64,000 bases of DNA from Cupriavidus numazuensis (GTDB lineage: Bacteria; Pseudomonadota; Gammaproteobacteria; Burkholderiales; Burkholderiaceae): positions 1-64,000 of the forward strand of contig NZ_CAJPVI010000014.1 in NCBI RefSeq assembly GCF_905397435.1. Direction: 5' to 3'. A model generated the notes under the pieces. It did no database searches. It saw only the letters and a list, made by a program, of their open reading frames with translations, and was not told the DNA's origin. A program made the position numbers and the translations under genes. Of this stretch, positions 21,874-30,495 are shown in pieces. Every line of letters begins with the position of its first letter. The first letter of the stretch is position 1.

Positions 21874-22053
21874 ATGAACATCGACATGCCGTCTAGCCAG
21901 GGCATAAGGCTTCCGACGATTATCCACCGCAGATCGTCGGATTCCCGGAGCCGCCCGGAACCCCGCGTGAACTGCCACCTGTCCGCAGACGATGTCCGCC
22001 ACCGTGTAGCGATCGATACGGCGCATGACACGGTCAGCGAGGCCAGCAGGTGA
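21874..22053 (+). CDS. 59-codon ORF at the wspB-wspE deletion point
   Basis: The frame begins 5 nt after the wspA stop (ATG 21874, MNIDMPSSQGIRL) and ends at TGA 22051-22053, which overlaps the GTG of wspF (GTGA). The peptide is arginine- and histidine-rich and matches no CheW, CheR or CheA motif. Its start sits where wspB should begin and its end where wspE should finish. It is probably a fusion scar left by deletion of wspB-C-D-E that still couples translation of wspF to wspA. Whether the peptide is functional is unknown. Confidence 0.5.
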   Translation: MNIDMPSSQGIRLPTIIHRRSSDSRSRPEPRVNCHLSADDVRHRVAIDTAHDTVSEASR

Positions 22054-23075
22054 AGGTCGGCATCGTCAATGATTCCGCCCTGGCCTTCGCCGCGCTGCGC
22101 CGCGCGATCGCACTGGATCCCGCGTTCGAGATTGCGTGGGTCGCCGGAGACGGGGAGCAAGCGGTACAACTGGCAGCGTCGCATACGCCCGACCTGATCC
22201 TCATGGACCTGCTGATGCCGGTCATGGACGGCGTCGAAGCTACGCGCCGCATCATGTCGGCAACGCCGTGCCCCATTGTCGTGGTCACGACGGATCTTGA
22301 CCGCAACGCCACACAGGTGTTCCATGCCATGGGACATGGCGCGGTGGACGCCGTCGATACGCCCACGCTGACCGAGTCCGATGCAAGGTTGATTGCCGGC
22401 CCCCTGCTGCGCAAGATGCGCCGTATCGGACATCTTGCAGACGAACGCCCCTCCACGCACCTTGTTGCGCGGAGTTCGCCAGGCACCCCGGCGACACCGC
22501 ACTTGGTGGCAATCGGCGCCTCGGCCGGCGGTCCGGCGGCACTGGCCCACCTGCTCGGTGCCCTGCCCGCCGACTTCGGTGCCGCCGTAGTGGCTGTCCA
22601 GCACGTCGACGAGGCGTTCGCGCCCGGCATGGCCAACTGGCTCAATGGCAAATGCGCACTACCCGTGCGCGTAGTCATTCCCGGCGAAGCGCCCCAGGCT
22701 GGCTCAGTGCTGATCGCTTGTACGAACGATCACCTGCGTCTGTCCGCGGCAAACCACCTTGCCTACACCGAGCAGCCCCGCGACTACCCGTATCGGCCCT
22801 CCATCGATGTCTTCTTCGAAAGCGTAGTCGAGCACTGGCGCGGAAGAGCCATCGGCGTGCTGCTGACAGGCATGGGCCGTGACGGCGCCAGGGGGCTGAA
22901 GGCTATGCGTGAACATGGTGCACTGACCATCGCACAGGATCAGGCCAGCAGCGCCGTATATGGCATGCCGAAGGCAGCGGCGACCATGGGCGCCGCTGGC
23001 GAGATCCTGCCACTCTCCGACATTGCACCGCGCCTCACGCAGGCCTGCTACGGCGCACGTCCTGCACTGGGATGA
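22050..23075 (+). CDS. wspF: WspF-like protein-glutamate methylesterase (CheB family)
   Basis: A 341-residue REC-CheB protein. The GTG start overlaps the preceding stop. The receiver begins KVGIVNDSALAFAALRRAI and has the phospho-aspartate in LILMDLLMPVMDGVEA. The methylesterase domain (about 150-335) has the serine in IGASAGGPAAL, the histidine in VVAVQHVDEAFAPGM and the late aspartate in GVLLTGMGRDGARG. In Wsp systems WspF removes methyl groups from WspA to reset the receptor, and needs phosphorylation by WspE. Neither the kinase WspE nor the methyltransferase WspC is encoded next to it. Confidence 0.9.
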   Translation: MKVGIVNDSALAFAALRRAIALDPAFEIAWVAGDGEQAVQLAASHTPDLILMDLLMPVMDGVEATRRIMSATPCPIVVVTTDLDRNATQVFHAMGHGAVDAVDTPTLTESDARLIAGPLLRKMRRIGHLADERPSTHLVARSSPGTPATPHLVAIGASAGGPAALAHLLGALPADFGAAVVAVQHVDEAFAPGMANWLNGKCALPVRVVIPGEAPQAGSVLIACTNDHLRLSAANHLAYTEQPRDYPYRPSIDVFFESVVEHWRGRAIGVLLTGMGRDGARGLKAMREHGALTIAQDQASSAVYGMPKAAATMGAAGEILPLSDIAPRLTQACYGARPALG

Positions 23076-23168
23076 GGACCTACGGAAGAAACCTCGCGAT
23101 CAAAGCAACGACGCCGTTTGCCGATGCTCGACCAAGACACTTGATGACTTGCCGCCCAGGAACCCAGC

Positions 23169-24182
23169 ATGCGACAACCCGAGAACATCGTCACCCCAGA
23201 TGCTGTCCCCGTAGTCAGCTATCCCGTCGTGGTCCTGCTTGTGGACGACCAGGCGATGGTGGGTGAAGCCGTCCGCCGTGCCATCAGCTCAGAACCAGGC
23301 GTCGACTTCCATTACTGTTCGATGCCCAATGAGGCGGTTACCATTGCGGAGCGCACGCGTCCCACGGTCATACTGCAAGACCTCCTGATGCCGGGCATAG
23401 ATGGCCTGACATTGGTGCAACGCTACCGCAACCATCCGGCGACGCGTGACATCCCGATCGTCGTACTATCCACCAAGGAAGAAGCCGTCATGAAAAGGGC
23501 GGCATTCGCAGCCGGCGCCAACGACTACCTGGTGAAGCTTCCGGACCGCGTCGAGCTGATCGCACGCCTTCGCTATCACTCGCGTTCGTACCTTAGCCTG
23601 CTGCAACGCGACGAGGCCTTCCGCGCGCTGCGTCAAAGCCAGCAACAGCTTCTGGAGTCCAATTTCGAACTGCAGCGGCTTACCAACTCTGACGGACTTA
23701 CCGGCCTGGCCAACCGCCGCCATTTCGACGAGTACCTGGACGCGGAGTGGAGGCGTGCCCGGCGCGAACGTAGTCAGCTCGCGCTGCTGATGATCGACGT
23801 GGACGCATTCAAGGCCTACAACGACACATACGGGCATGTGGCCGGCGATCAGGCCCTGCGGCGGCTAGCGGCCGTGCTGCAGGACAATTGCGCGCGTTCG
23901 GGTGATCTGCCCGCCCGCTTTGGCGGTGAAGAGTTCGCGATGATTCTTCCCTCCACGTCGTCAGAGGGTGCGCGTCTGATTGCGGAGAAAGTCAGGCGAT
24001 CGGTCGAAGCGCTGGACATTGCTCACACCGGCGCTGCAATTGGCAACTGCCTGACTGTAAGCATCGGGGCAGCCGTACTCTGGCCCAAAGAAGGCCAACC
24101 GAGCGCCCGGTTGGTGGAGGTCGCGGATGCGGGACTGTACGAAGCCAAGCGATATGGAAGAAACCGGGTCGCGATGGGCTAA
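23169..24182 (+). CDS. wspR: WspR-like diguanylate cyclase response regulator
   Basis: A 337-residue REC-GGDEF protein of the usual WspR length. The receiver (residues 20-140) has [13 protein letters not shown] and the phospho-aspartate in [12 protein letters not shown], followed by the WspR-type coiled-coil stalk ([20 protein letters not shown]). The cyclase domain has [17 protein letters not shown] and [12 protein letters not shown]. The inhibitory site RxxD is present (RSGD, five residues before GGEEF), so product feedback is expected. Phosphorylation should cause clustering and c-di-GMP synthesis. Without wspE nearby, its phosphodonor would have to be another kinase. Confidence 0.93.
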   Translation: MRQPENIVTPDAVPVVSYPVVVLLVDDQAMVGEAVRRAISSEPGVDFHYCSMPNEAVTIAERTRPTVILQDLLMPGIDGLTLVQRYRNHPATRDIPIVVLSTKEEAVMKRAAFAAGANDYLVKLPDRVELIARLRYHSRSYLSLLQRDEAFRALRQSQQQLLESNFELQRLTNSDGLTGLANRRHFDEYLDAEWRRARRERSQLALLMIDVDAFKAYNDTYGHVAGDQALRRLAAVLQDNCARSGDLPARFGGEEFAMILPSTSSEGARLIAEKVRRSVEALDIAHTGAAIGNCLTVSIGAAVLWPKEGQPSARLVEVADAGLYEAKRYGRNRVAMG

Positions 24183-24223
24183 GGGGCCACGATGTCTGCA
24201 AGCCGTCCCAAGTCGGCAGAACA

Positions 24224-24371
24224 CTAACTCACAATGACCGTGGTGCCAGAGACCGTCATCGTAGTCAGGTCCTTGAAGATACCGTTGCTGATCAGGCCAT
24301 TGACTGCAACCTTGCTGCACTGGGCCAACGGCTGTTCGAGAACTTCGCACAGCCCGCGGAGATGGATAGTC
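24224..24371 (-). pseudogene. 3' gene fragment of unknown family
   Basis: A leftward frame immediately after the Bug-receptor stop reads LCEVLEQPLAQCSKVAVNGL and ISNGIFKDLTTMTVSGTT before a TAG at 24224. It looks coding but has no plausible start, so it is the end of a gene whose front is lost. I do not recognise the family. Confidence 0.35.
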
Positions 24372-24985
24372 TCACGCTGCGTTGGCCTTTCGGCCAACGC
24401 TCCGGATCAGCTGCGTCACTCGTCCCTGGTACTGGTCGAAATATTTGTTCGCCTGCTGCTGCGATTCGATCCGCTGCACGACCGTGCGCCCCTCGGCTTC
24501 GAGTTTCGCCCGCACCTCAGGCTTGGTTAGCGCCTCGCCGATGGCCTTGCGTAGCACAGCTACGCGCTCGGCCGGCGTGCCCTGCCTGACGAAGTAGCCA
24601 CCGCTGATCATGTACTCGAAGTCCGGTACAACGTGACTCTGCGAGATCAGCGGAAGGTGCTTGAGCGGGGCGGGCAACGCCTTCGAAAAACTGCTCAGCA
24701 ACTTTAGCCGGCCTTGCTGCTGCATGGCTTCAAAACTTGACTGGTAGGGCAGGATGGCAAAGTCCACCTCGCCGCCGGCCAGGCCCTGAAGCGCGGGCGC
24801 GGCGCCTTTGTAGGGCACGTGCAGGAAGGTAAGGCCGAGGCGCGCGCCCAGCGCATCGCCCATGAGGTGGTAGATCGAATCGATGCCGACCGTGGCGTAA
24901 GTCAGTGGCTTGGCCTTGTTCTGCTTCGCATAGTCAATGAACTTGTCGAGCGTGTCGGCGGGAATGCCATTGCGGATCATCATAG
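24372..24985 (-). pseudogene. Truncated Bug-family (TctC-type) periplasmic solute receptor
   Basis: The C-terminal two thirds of a tripartite-tricarboxylate receptor. Recognisable segments are DKFIDYAKQNKAKPLTYATV, LTFLHVPYKGAAPALQGLAG, GEVDFAILPYQSS and VLRKAIGEALTKPEVRAKLE. The signal peptide and first domain are absent. At about 24985 the reading passes into an M20 amidohydrolase fragment in another frame, so the gene was cut by recombination. Confidence 0.8.
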
Positions 24986-25275
24986 CTCTGCGTGAGGTGT
25001 GCCCAGAACGCTGCACCGACAGAGAGCGCCTTGTCGTTGAAGTCGTACATCGGGTTGTGGACCATACAACCTCCGTCCTCGCCAAGGTCATTGCCAAGAC
25101 GCACGTACGCGCCGGGCCGCCGTTCGAGCATGTACGCGAAGTCCTCGCTACCCATCACCTGCGGCTGTTTCACAACGTTCTCCGCGCCGACGAGGCGAAT
25201 TGCAGCTTCTCGCGCGCGTTCGGTCTGCGCGGCATGGTTGACGAGCACCGGATACATGCATTCGCGGAGTTGGAA
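24985..25275 (-). pseudogene. C-terminal fragment of an M20-family amidohydrolase (hippurate hydrolase-like)
   Basis: The frame reads YPVLVNHAAQTERAREAA, then VMGSEDFAYMLERRPGAYVR and HNPMYDFNDKALSVGAAFW, diagnostic of the C-terminal metal-binding region of M20D aminoacylase/hippurate hydrolases. The catalytic N-terminal half is missing and the end is replaced by Bug-receptor sequence. It is non-functional. Confidence 0.8.
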
Positions 25276-25689
25276 TGAGCCTCAGAGTTTCCGAGCTTCG
25301 ATGCGGGCCAGTCGGAAGCGCAGGCGGAGTCTGGTCTTTGATTGCGCCGCTATTGAATTGGCAGCTCAGTTGCGAAGTCGAGACCTTTCAGACGCTGGCG
25401 AAGATGTTCTACATGACGAACAACCCGCACTCGGTTCGATCAATGGTGCACAGTGTCCCGACCGCATCTACTTGCGAACGGAGTGGGCACGTCCGTGCTG
25501 CGCGAGGGCCAGCGGTCACGTCGTCTCTGCGATTGCGCGTGCGGCCATTGAGCAGCTCGCAGCATTGTGGGCGCACACCAAGCTCGTTCGACGCGCAAAT
25601 GGCGAATGACCTTTACCGCCGTTAAGCGTCGTTTGCTGCTGTCGCCACCTGAGGCATTTTCCCAAGGCAACGTAACGTGAAGATATTCT
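25276..25689. other. Gap with weak traces of a decayed gene
   Basis: A rightward frame (25370-25609) includes DRIYLRTEWARP and AARAAIEQLAALWAHTKL-like text that could be the end of a LysR-type regulator. No helix-turn-helix or continuous domain is present and frames are broken. I would not annotate a gene. Confidence 0.35.
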
Positions 25690-27090
25690 TCAACGCGGAA
25701 TCGCCGATTTGATCCGACCGAAAACGAACTGTCCCAAGTACCAGGACAAGTCCGGAGTATTGAAGATAACGTCTTCCGTGACGGCTGCGGGCTCCAGCTT
25801 CATGCGCCTGAGCACGAGCTTGCCCTCTTTCGACGTAAGCCATGAGCGGACATGTTCCTTGCGAGACTTGTCGTCAGCGGCCTGATAGTGCTCGCGACCT
25901 TGTCGAGACTCTTCATTCATGCGAACGCGAGTCTCTTCATCTCGCGAAGCAACACTACGTTCGACCGTAGACTTCGCTGCTACCTTTTCAGCCTCCTTTT
26001 CGGCTTCATCGGTGAGCAGCTTTGTCTGGACTTGAACCATGGTTCGTTCGGCTTCGGACATGCGCCAGTTGTCACGCAAGGCTTTCATCAAATAGCCGGA
26101 CGGGCTCTTCTTCACCTGTCCGCGATTGAGTTTGAACCGCGTGTACTCGATCGCTTGCAGAATGCGATCGTCATTCCAAGTCTCTCGATTCTCGGAAATC
26201 TCGGTGAATTGACGCGTGGATAGGTTGAACTCATCCTTCAATATCTTGTAAATCTGGCTCGCGTCCGAAAGGCTTGCCATCACTGCATCTGCGGTGTCCT
26301 TACGGCCAAGCAGGAATCGGATGCGGTCGACCTTCTTCGACGAGGTCGATTCGGTCCGGGTTTCGTAGGACAGTTCAATGTCAGATATCTCATTGATTTC
26401 TCGAACCGCCGGCTCAAGCCAGTCGCGCTTGAAATACTTGAAGATGCTTGCGTTCGCGCCCATTTTTCCGGGCCAAGTTCGCATCTCGTCCAGTTTGATC
26501 CAGTCGGTACGCCCTGTCGGCACGCTAGGCAACACCTTGTCATAGATGGCGCGCGCCAGGCTTCGAGTGAATGCCGTCGAAATCCGCAGGCTTAGCCAGT
26601 GGGACTTGCGCGGGTCTCGAATGTGTGGGATCAGGCTGTGATGGACGTCGAACCGGATGCGGCCCCGGTGCATCGCGACCATACCAATCAATTGGACTTG
26701 CACCCAAATGTCGTCTTCGGCCGGATCACGGTCCGACGGTGTATTCGTGACGCGAATCTTCGCGTTCTGCGCCTCATCTGCGATGGTGCGCAAGTGCTTC
26801 AGGTTGCGGCTGTCATACCGCATCAACCATTTGAAGTAATTCAGTTCAACGTCGTACTGATCAATAACCTCGGGTTCCTGAGCAACGATGAAGTAGGCAG
26901 CATCGAGGAACCGGCGCGCCGCCAGGCCCATGTTCACGATTTCCGTGAAGAAATTGTTGCGCTGGTAGCCGATTTCGCGGTTCGCCTCGTTGATCGAGGT
27001 ACCGAGGTCAAACATGTCTTCGAACAGGGCAAGCGCCATTTGCCGAGGCGTGGTCCTCGCTTTGGTCTCCACCGGGGTCTCGGCCGCCAT
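25690..27090 (-). CDS. Replication initiator protein (Rep_3/RepB type) of the replicon
   Basis: ATG 27090 (MAAETPVETKARTTPRQM) is chosen because the longer frame to 27177 would run into the first iteron-like repeats. The 466-residue protein has two winged-helix regions: one with YFKWLMRYDSRNLKHLRTIA, a second around TDWIKLDEMRTWPGK and IFKYFKRDWLEPAVREINE, the pattern of iteron-binding initiators. A C-terminal charged coiled coil (about 370-420, EAEKEAEKVAAKSTVERSV) precedes a conserved end. It diverges from parA-parB across the iteron region. It should bind the 19-bp iterons, open the origin and repress its own promoter (family knowledge). Size and context resemble initiators of Burkholderiales second chromosomes and megaplasmids. 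Confidence 0.85.
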   Translation of the reverse strand: MAAETPVETKARTTPRQMALALFEDMFDLGTSINEANREIGYQRNNFFTEIVNMGLAARRFLDAAYFIVAQEPEVIDQYDVELNYFKWLMRYDSRNLKHLRTIADEAQNAKIRVTNTPSDRDPAEDDIWVQVQLIGMVAMHRGRIRFDVHHSLIPHIRDPRKSHWLSLRISTAFTRSLARAIYDKVLPSVPTGRTDWIKLDEMRTWPGKMGANASIFKYFKRDWLEPAVREINEISDIELSYETRTESTSSKKVDRIRFLLGRKDTADAVMASLSDASQIYKILKDEFNLSTRQFTEISENRETWNDDRILQAIEYTRFKLNRGQVKKSPSGYLMKALRDNWRMSEAERTMVQVQTKLLTDEAEKEAEKVAAKSTVERSVASRDEETRVRMNEESRQGREHYQAADDKSRKEHVRSWLTSKEGKLVLRRMKLEPAAVTEDVIFNTPDLSWYLGQFVFGRIKSAIPR

Positions 27091-27134
27091 ACTGTTCTTC
27101 CCGTCTCTATTGGCTGGCGTGACTCTAGCACGTG

Positions 27135-28059
27135 ATGGTGAGGTGCTCAACACAATGAACCTCACCATGGAAGACACGTTTCATGGGTCGGAGCGCGCGC
27201 GCACAACCAACCTCACCTTTCGCACAACCGACCTCACCATTGCGGCAGCGTTTGACCGCTGCCGTGCTGTCAGACCTAGGCTCGATAGGGATATCCACAG
27301 GTCCAGCACAACAGACCTCACCTTTGTGGAGTTGGCACAAGGACTCGCACCTTGCGGAACAATGACTATCACCTTGCCTGCACAACAAACCACACAGTGC
27401 CTACACAACCCACCTCACCTTTGGCACATTGAACCTCACCTTCGTGGTACCAAGCCATTGATCAAAAAGGGTTTTGGATTTTCCTGTTTGTTTGTCGGTT
27501 GGTTTACCTCAAAAAAAAACAAGCAAACAGGGGCCGGGGACTAGCCTGACTCCCAGTACACATGGCCTGCAAGAAAATGATCGCTTCGCGACGGCGTGGT
27601 CGCAGTCCAGTGGGCAGGCCCCAGGTCGGTGGATGACTGGAAAGGATATTGTTCGTCGTTTGAGGCACCTTGCCACTTAGTCTCGCCTTGTGTCCGACCC
27701 GGTGGCCGCGATGGCTGAGGGTTTCTGTGCCACAAAGCATGGTGAGGTTAATTGTGCATAACGCTGGAGGGGCTGCGATTCACTGCATGGTGAGGTTGAT
27801 TGTGCTGACTTCCGTGAGAGTTGCACAATGAACCTCACCTTCTGCGGTGAAGTAGACGGGGGGACTTCCAGGGGTCCCAAAAATGGGTACGCGTTGAGCA
27901 GTAATGGTTGTTATCTGCCCACTGGAATCTCTGGCTTTTGATGGAATGCTTCGAGCAAGGTGAGGTCGATTGTGCGCGGTCACAGAAGTGCCCTCCTTTG
28001 CTCGCGCGACTGACCGCCTTCTGCCCGCTACGGGACTTTGATGGTGAGGTCATTTGTGC
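27135..28059. repeat. Iteron array, consensus GCACAANNNACCTCACCNT, in both orientations
   Basis: Good 19-bp copies on the plus strand lie at 27150-27168, 27201-27219, 27222-27240, 27306-27324, 27403-27421, 27424-27442 and 27823-27841. Copies on the minus strand (ATGGTGAGGTNNNTTGTGC) lie at 27739-27757, 27787-27805, 27957-27975 and 28041-28059. Degenerate copies lie at about 27335, 27357 and 27380. An inverted pair of the ATGGTGAGGT half (27135-27144 and 27159-27168) sits just upstream of rep and may be the autorepression operator. Rightward copies cluster on the rep side and leftward copies on the par side of an AT-rich core. Confidence 0.9.
27483..27531. repeat. Inverted repeat with A-tract in the origin core
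   Basis: CCTGTTTGTTTG (27483-27494) and CAAGCAAACAGG (27520-27531) are inverted copies with one mismatch, separated by 25 bp that include nine consecutive A. It lies between the rightward and leftward iteron groups and may be the melting region or a structural element. Confidence 0.5.
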
Positions 28060-28125
28060 AGATTTACTATTCTGTGCCTGCGCCAGGAAGCTACATTCCG
28101 GTGGTGTCAGAGGTTTCGTGCGGTG

Positions 28126-28148
28126 TTAGGCAGTCAAATGTTGCCTAA
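28126..28148. promoter_or_regulatory. Putative parAB operator palindrome
   Basis: TTAGGCA (28126-28132) and TGCCTAA (28142-28148) form a perfect 7-bp inverted repeat with a 9-bp spacer, 120 bp before the chosen parA start and next to a TTGACT hexamer at 28181. Type Ia ParA proteins repress their own operon at such sites, so this is the likely target. Confidence 0.5.
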
Positions 28149-28267
28149 AATTTAATCAAAGGTGTGGCATTTTCGGAAAGTTGACTTCAAAAACAGTAGT
28201 TTATGAAGCATTGCTCAAGCGTTTCCTGTATTCTGAGCTTTCCAGAATTTTGCGGAAAAACCTCAGA

Positions 28268-29479
28268 ATGGTGAGAACAAGTCAACTTCCGGCAGTCGAT
28301 CGAACTGTCCCACTTGAGCAGATATCCCAGTTCGCGGAGAAGGTCACGATTTTTACGGACGAGCTTCGCGAGACCATCCTTGCTCCGCGGCCGCGAAAGA
28401 CGGCTCCCGTATTCAAGACCGGCGAAATCGCGGAGATGTGCAGCATCTCGCATTCTCAAGTGCAATACCTCGCGACCAAAGGCGACGGGGAGTTGCCTGC
28501 GGGTACTGCAGCCGGAACAGGTCGCACCCGAACCTTTACGCTTGAGGAGGCGCGCATCTGGGTGCAGAAGGTTTCGGACATCTATCAGACCCCGATCGTC
28601 ACGGGCACGCGGGAGCCGGAAGGGAAAATCATCATCACGGCCCAACTGAAGGGTGGCTCTGCCAAGACTACGACAACGATGTGTTTGGCTCAAGGTCTGA
28701 CGCTGCGGGGCCGAAAGGTTCTGGTAGTGGACTTGGACCCTCAGGCTTCGCTCTCGGAGTTGTGCGGCCTGTACGCGGAGAAGGATGTCTCGCCGGACGA
28801 CACCGTTCTGCCATATATCTACGATCAGCAGATCGAGGGCGGGCTGCTGGCCCAGGCGCAGTCGACATATTGGGATGGCCTCGATCTTATTCCGGCACAC
28901 ACCGAGCTAATCGGGGCTGAATTTCATTTGCCGGCCATGCAGAAGGTCAAGCCGGGCTTTCGGTTCTGGACCGTTCTGAGGGAGGGGCTGGAGCCGTTGC
29001 GGAAGCACTACGACTACATTCTGATGGACACGTCGCCATCGCTCTCTTACCTGAACTTGAATGCCTTGCTGGCGGCCGACGCGATGGTCATGCCGATGGT
29101 GCCGGAAAATCTGGATTTCATCAGCTCGCTGTCGTTCTGGCGCCTGTTCTCGGACGTCTCCAAAAGCTTTATCAAGTACGAAGCAGACAAGAAGTACGAC
29201 TTCGTTTCGCTGCTGCTATCGAAGGTGGACTATGGACGCACATCTTCCGCGCCGATTGTTCGGGCATGGGCGCAAAGCGCTTATGAGAGCTGGCTGCATT
29301 CGATCGAAGTCCCGGCCAGTTCCGTGATGAGCACTGGGGCCCTGGCATTCTCGACAGTATTCGATGTGAGCAGTACCCATAGTGCGGCGAAGTCGCTACA
29401 GCGGGTACGCCAGCCGATCGTGGACTATTGCCGATGGCTGGATGAAATCTACGCAGAAAAATGGAGGAGCGCGCAATGA
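28268..29479 (+). CDS. parA: ParA partition ATPase (type Ia)
   Basis: ATG 28268 (MVRTSQLPAVDRTVPLEQ) is preferred over the frame opening at 28181, which overlaps a promoter-like TTGACT. The 403-residue protein has an N-terminal helix-turn-helix (about 65-115, TGEIAEMCSISHSQVQYLA), the mark of self-repressing plasmid-type ParA. The deviant Walker A is KGGSAKTTTT, with a VLVVDLDPQASLSEL motif following and YILMDTSPSLSYL as the A'/B region. ParA binds nucleoid DNA as ATP dimers and moves ParB-parS complexes. Its stop overlaps the parB start by 4 nt. Confidence 0.93.
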   Translation: MVRTSQLPAVDRTVPLEQISQFAEKVTIFTDELRETILAPRPRKTAPVFKTGEIAEMCSISHSQVQYLATKGDGELPAGTAAGTGRTRTFTLEEARIWVQKVSDIYQTPIVTGTREPEGKIIITAQLKGGSAKTTTTMCLAQGLTLRGRKVLVVDLDPQASLSELCGLYAEKDVSPDDTVLPYIYDQQIEGGLLAQAQSTYWDGLDLIPAHTELIGAEFHLPAMQKVKPGFRFWTVLREGLEPLRKHYDYILMDTSPSLSYLNLNALLAADAMVMPMVPENLDFISSLSFWRLFSDVSKSFIKYEADKKYDFVSLLLSKVDYGRTSSAPIVRAWAQSAYESWLHSIEVPASSVMSTGALAFSTVFDVSSTHSAAKSLQRVRQPIVDYCRWLDEIYAEKWRSAQ

Positions 29480-30447
29480 GCAATATGCGAGAACAGCTGT
29501 TGGCGAAGACGGCTGGCATACGGAAGACGTCGGCCATTCAGAAGGACGAGATCAAGCGCAACGATCGGACCCAGACTGCACCTGGGTTGGCTGGTGCTCT
29601 GGCTGTGGCCCAGATGCGCGTGCAGGAACTTGAAGCAGCGGGTGTCGCGTCGCAGCTCGCTGTCGCGGATATTGTGCCGAACCCTTGGCAACCGCGGCGT
29701 GTCTTCAATGATTCCAAGCTTTCGGACCTAGCCGAGTCCATCCGTGAAGTCGGGCTCATGCAGCCTATCGTAGTGCGCCGTTCGGAATCGGGGTACCAGA
29801 TCGTGGCAGGTGAGCGCCGGTGGCGCGCGCACAAGATGCTGGGTGCCGATACGATCAAGGCGGTGGTCGCCGAGCCCTCCGACGCCGATATGGCGGTACT
29901 AGCCTTGGTGGAGAACGTCAGTCGGGATGATCTCTCGGACTACGAGGTTGCGCTTTCCATTCGTCAGACGGAGAAGGAGTTTCCGTCGCGTGCACGGCTG
30001 GCTGAAGCCCTCGGGCTGTCTCGCAGTGGTCTTTACCGATTCCTTAGCTTTGGGCAGCTCCCGGAATATGTGATCCGGGACTTGGACTTGCAACCGACTC
30101 TGCTTGGTGGGACGGCGGCCGAAGCCATTGTGGCGACTATCCGGAAGTACGGTGAGGCCGGGGATGCAGCAGCGCAGGAGATCTGGCCGCTCGTTGCATC
30201 GGGCAGCATGGAGCAAGGCAAGGCAGCGGGCGCGATCAAGGCATTGGCCACCCGTCGAGCGGAAGCTGCCAGTTCAGCAAGCGAGCGGAGCATTGATAAG
30301 TTCTTTTCCGGTAAAGAGCATGCGGGTTCCATTACCAAGGATGTCAATGGATTCACTGTGAAGATCAAGGCGGGCGTACTAAGCGAAGCTCTCGAGACTC
30401 AGATTCGCCAACTGATCAGCGAGACGTTTCATCACCAGCCGAAGTAA
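29476..30447 (+). CDS. parB: ParB centromere-binding partition protein
   Basis: A 323-residue ParB/Spo0J-family protein. The start is ATG 29476, overlapping the parA stop (ATGA). The CTP-binding N-domain shows IVPNPWQPRRVFND, LMQPIVVRR and VAGERRWRAHKML, plus the ENVSRDDLSDYEVA box. The helix-turn-helix follows (RARLAEALGLSRSGLYRFL). The C-terminal 60 residues are the dimerisation region. It should load at parS and slide as a CTP clamp. The nearest candidate parS sites are the 17-bp palindromes that begin 120 bp downstream. Confidence 0.94.
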   Translation: MSNMREQLLAKTAGIRKTSAIQKDEIKRNDRTQTAPGLAGALAVAQMRVQELEAAGVASQLAVADIVPNPWQPRRVFNDSKLSDLAESIREVGLMQPIVVRRSESGYQIVAGERRWRAHKMLGADTIKAVVAEPSDADMAVLALVENVSRDDLSDYEVALSIRQTEKEFPSRARLAEALGLSRSGLYRFLSFGQLPEYVIRDLDLQPTLLGGTAAEAIVATIRKYGEAGDAAAQEIWPLVASGSMEQGKAAGAIKALATRRAEAASSASERSIDKFFSGKEHAGSITKDVNGFTVKIKAGVLSEALETQIRQLISETFHHQPK

Positions 30448-30470
30448 GCTGTCTTTACGTTCAAGAAGAG

Positions 30471-30495
30471 GCCCGTCATCTAGACGGGCTTTTTT
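30471..30495 (+). terminator. Intrinsic terminator of parAB
   Basis: GCCCGTC and GACGGGC form a stem with a 5-nt loop, followed by six T. It lies 24 bp after the parB stop. Confidence 0.88.

Larger units (their letters stand above)
27135..28060. other. Predicted iteron-type replication origin of a chromid or megaplasmid
   Basis: The region between rep and parA contains the iterons, a DnaA-box-like sequence (ATATCCACA at 27291-27299, one mismatch to TTATCCACA) and an AT-rich stretch at about 27465-27530. No gene is supported inside. The layout matches iteron-controlled theta origins. Confidence 0.75.

Noticed and set aside
24205-24221. A CGTCCCAAGTCGGCAGA sequence resembling a parS-like site after wspR
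   Set aside because: Only the left half and centre match; the right arm is broken and it is isolated, so it is probably chance.
25275-25625. Possible LysR-type regulator before the rep gene
   Set aside because: Only a vague C-terminal resemblance with broken frames; no helix-turn-helix found.
27135-28059. Iterons as a CRISPR or IS terminal repeat set
   Set aside because: They are 19-bp, in both orientations, and flank a replication initiator gene.
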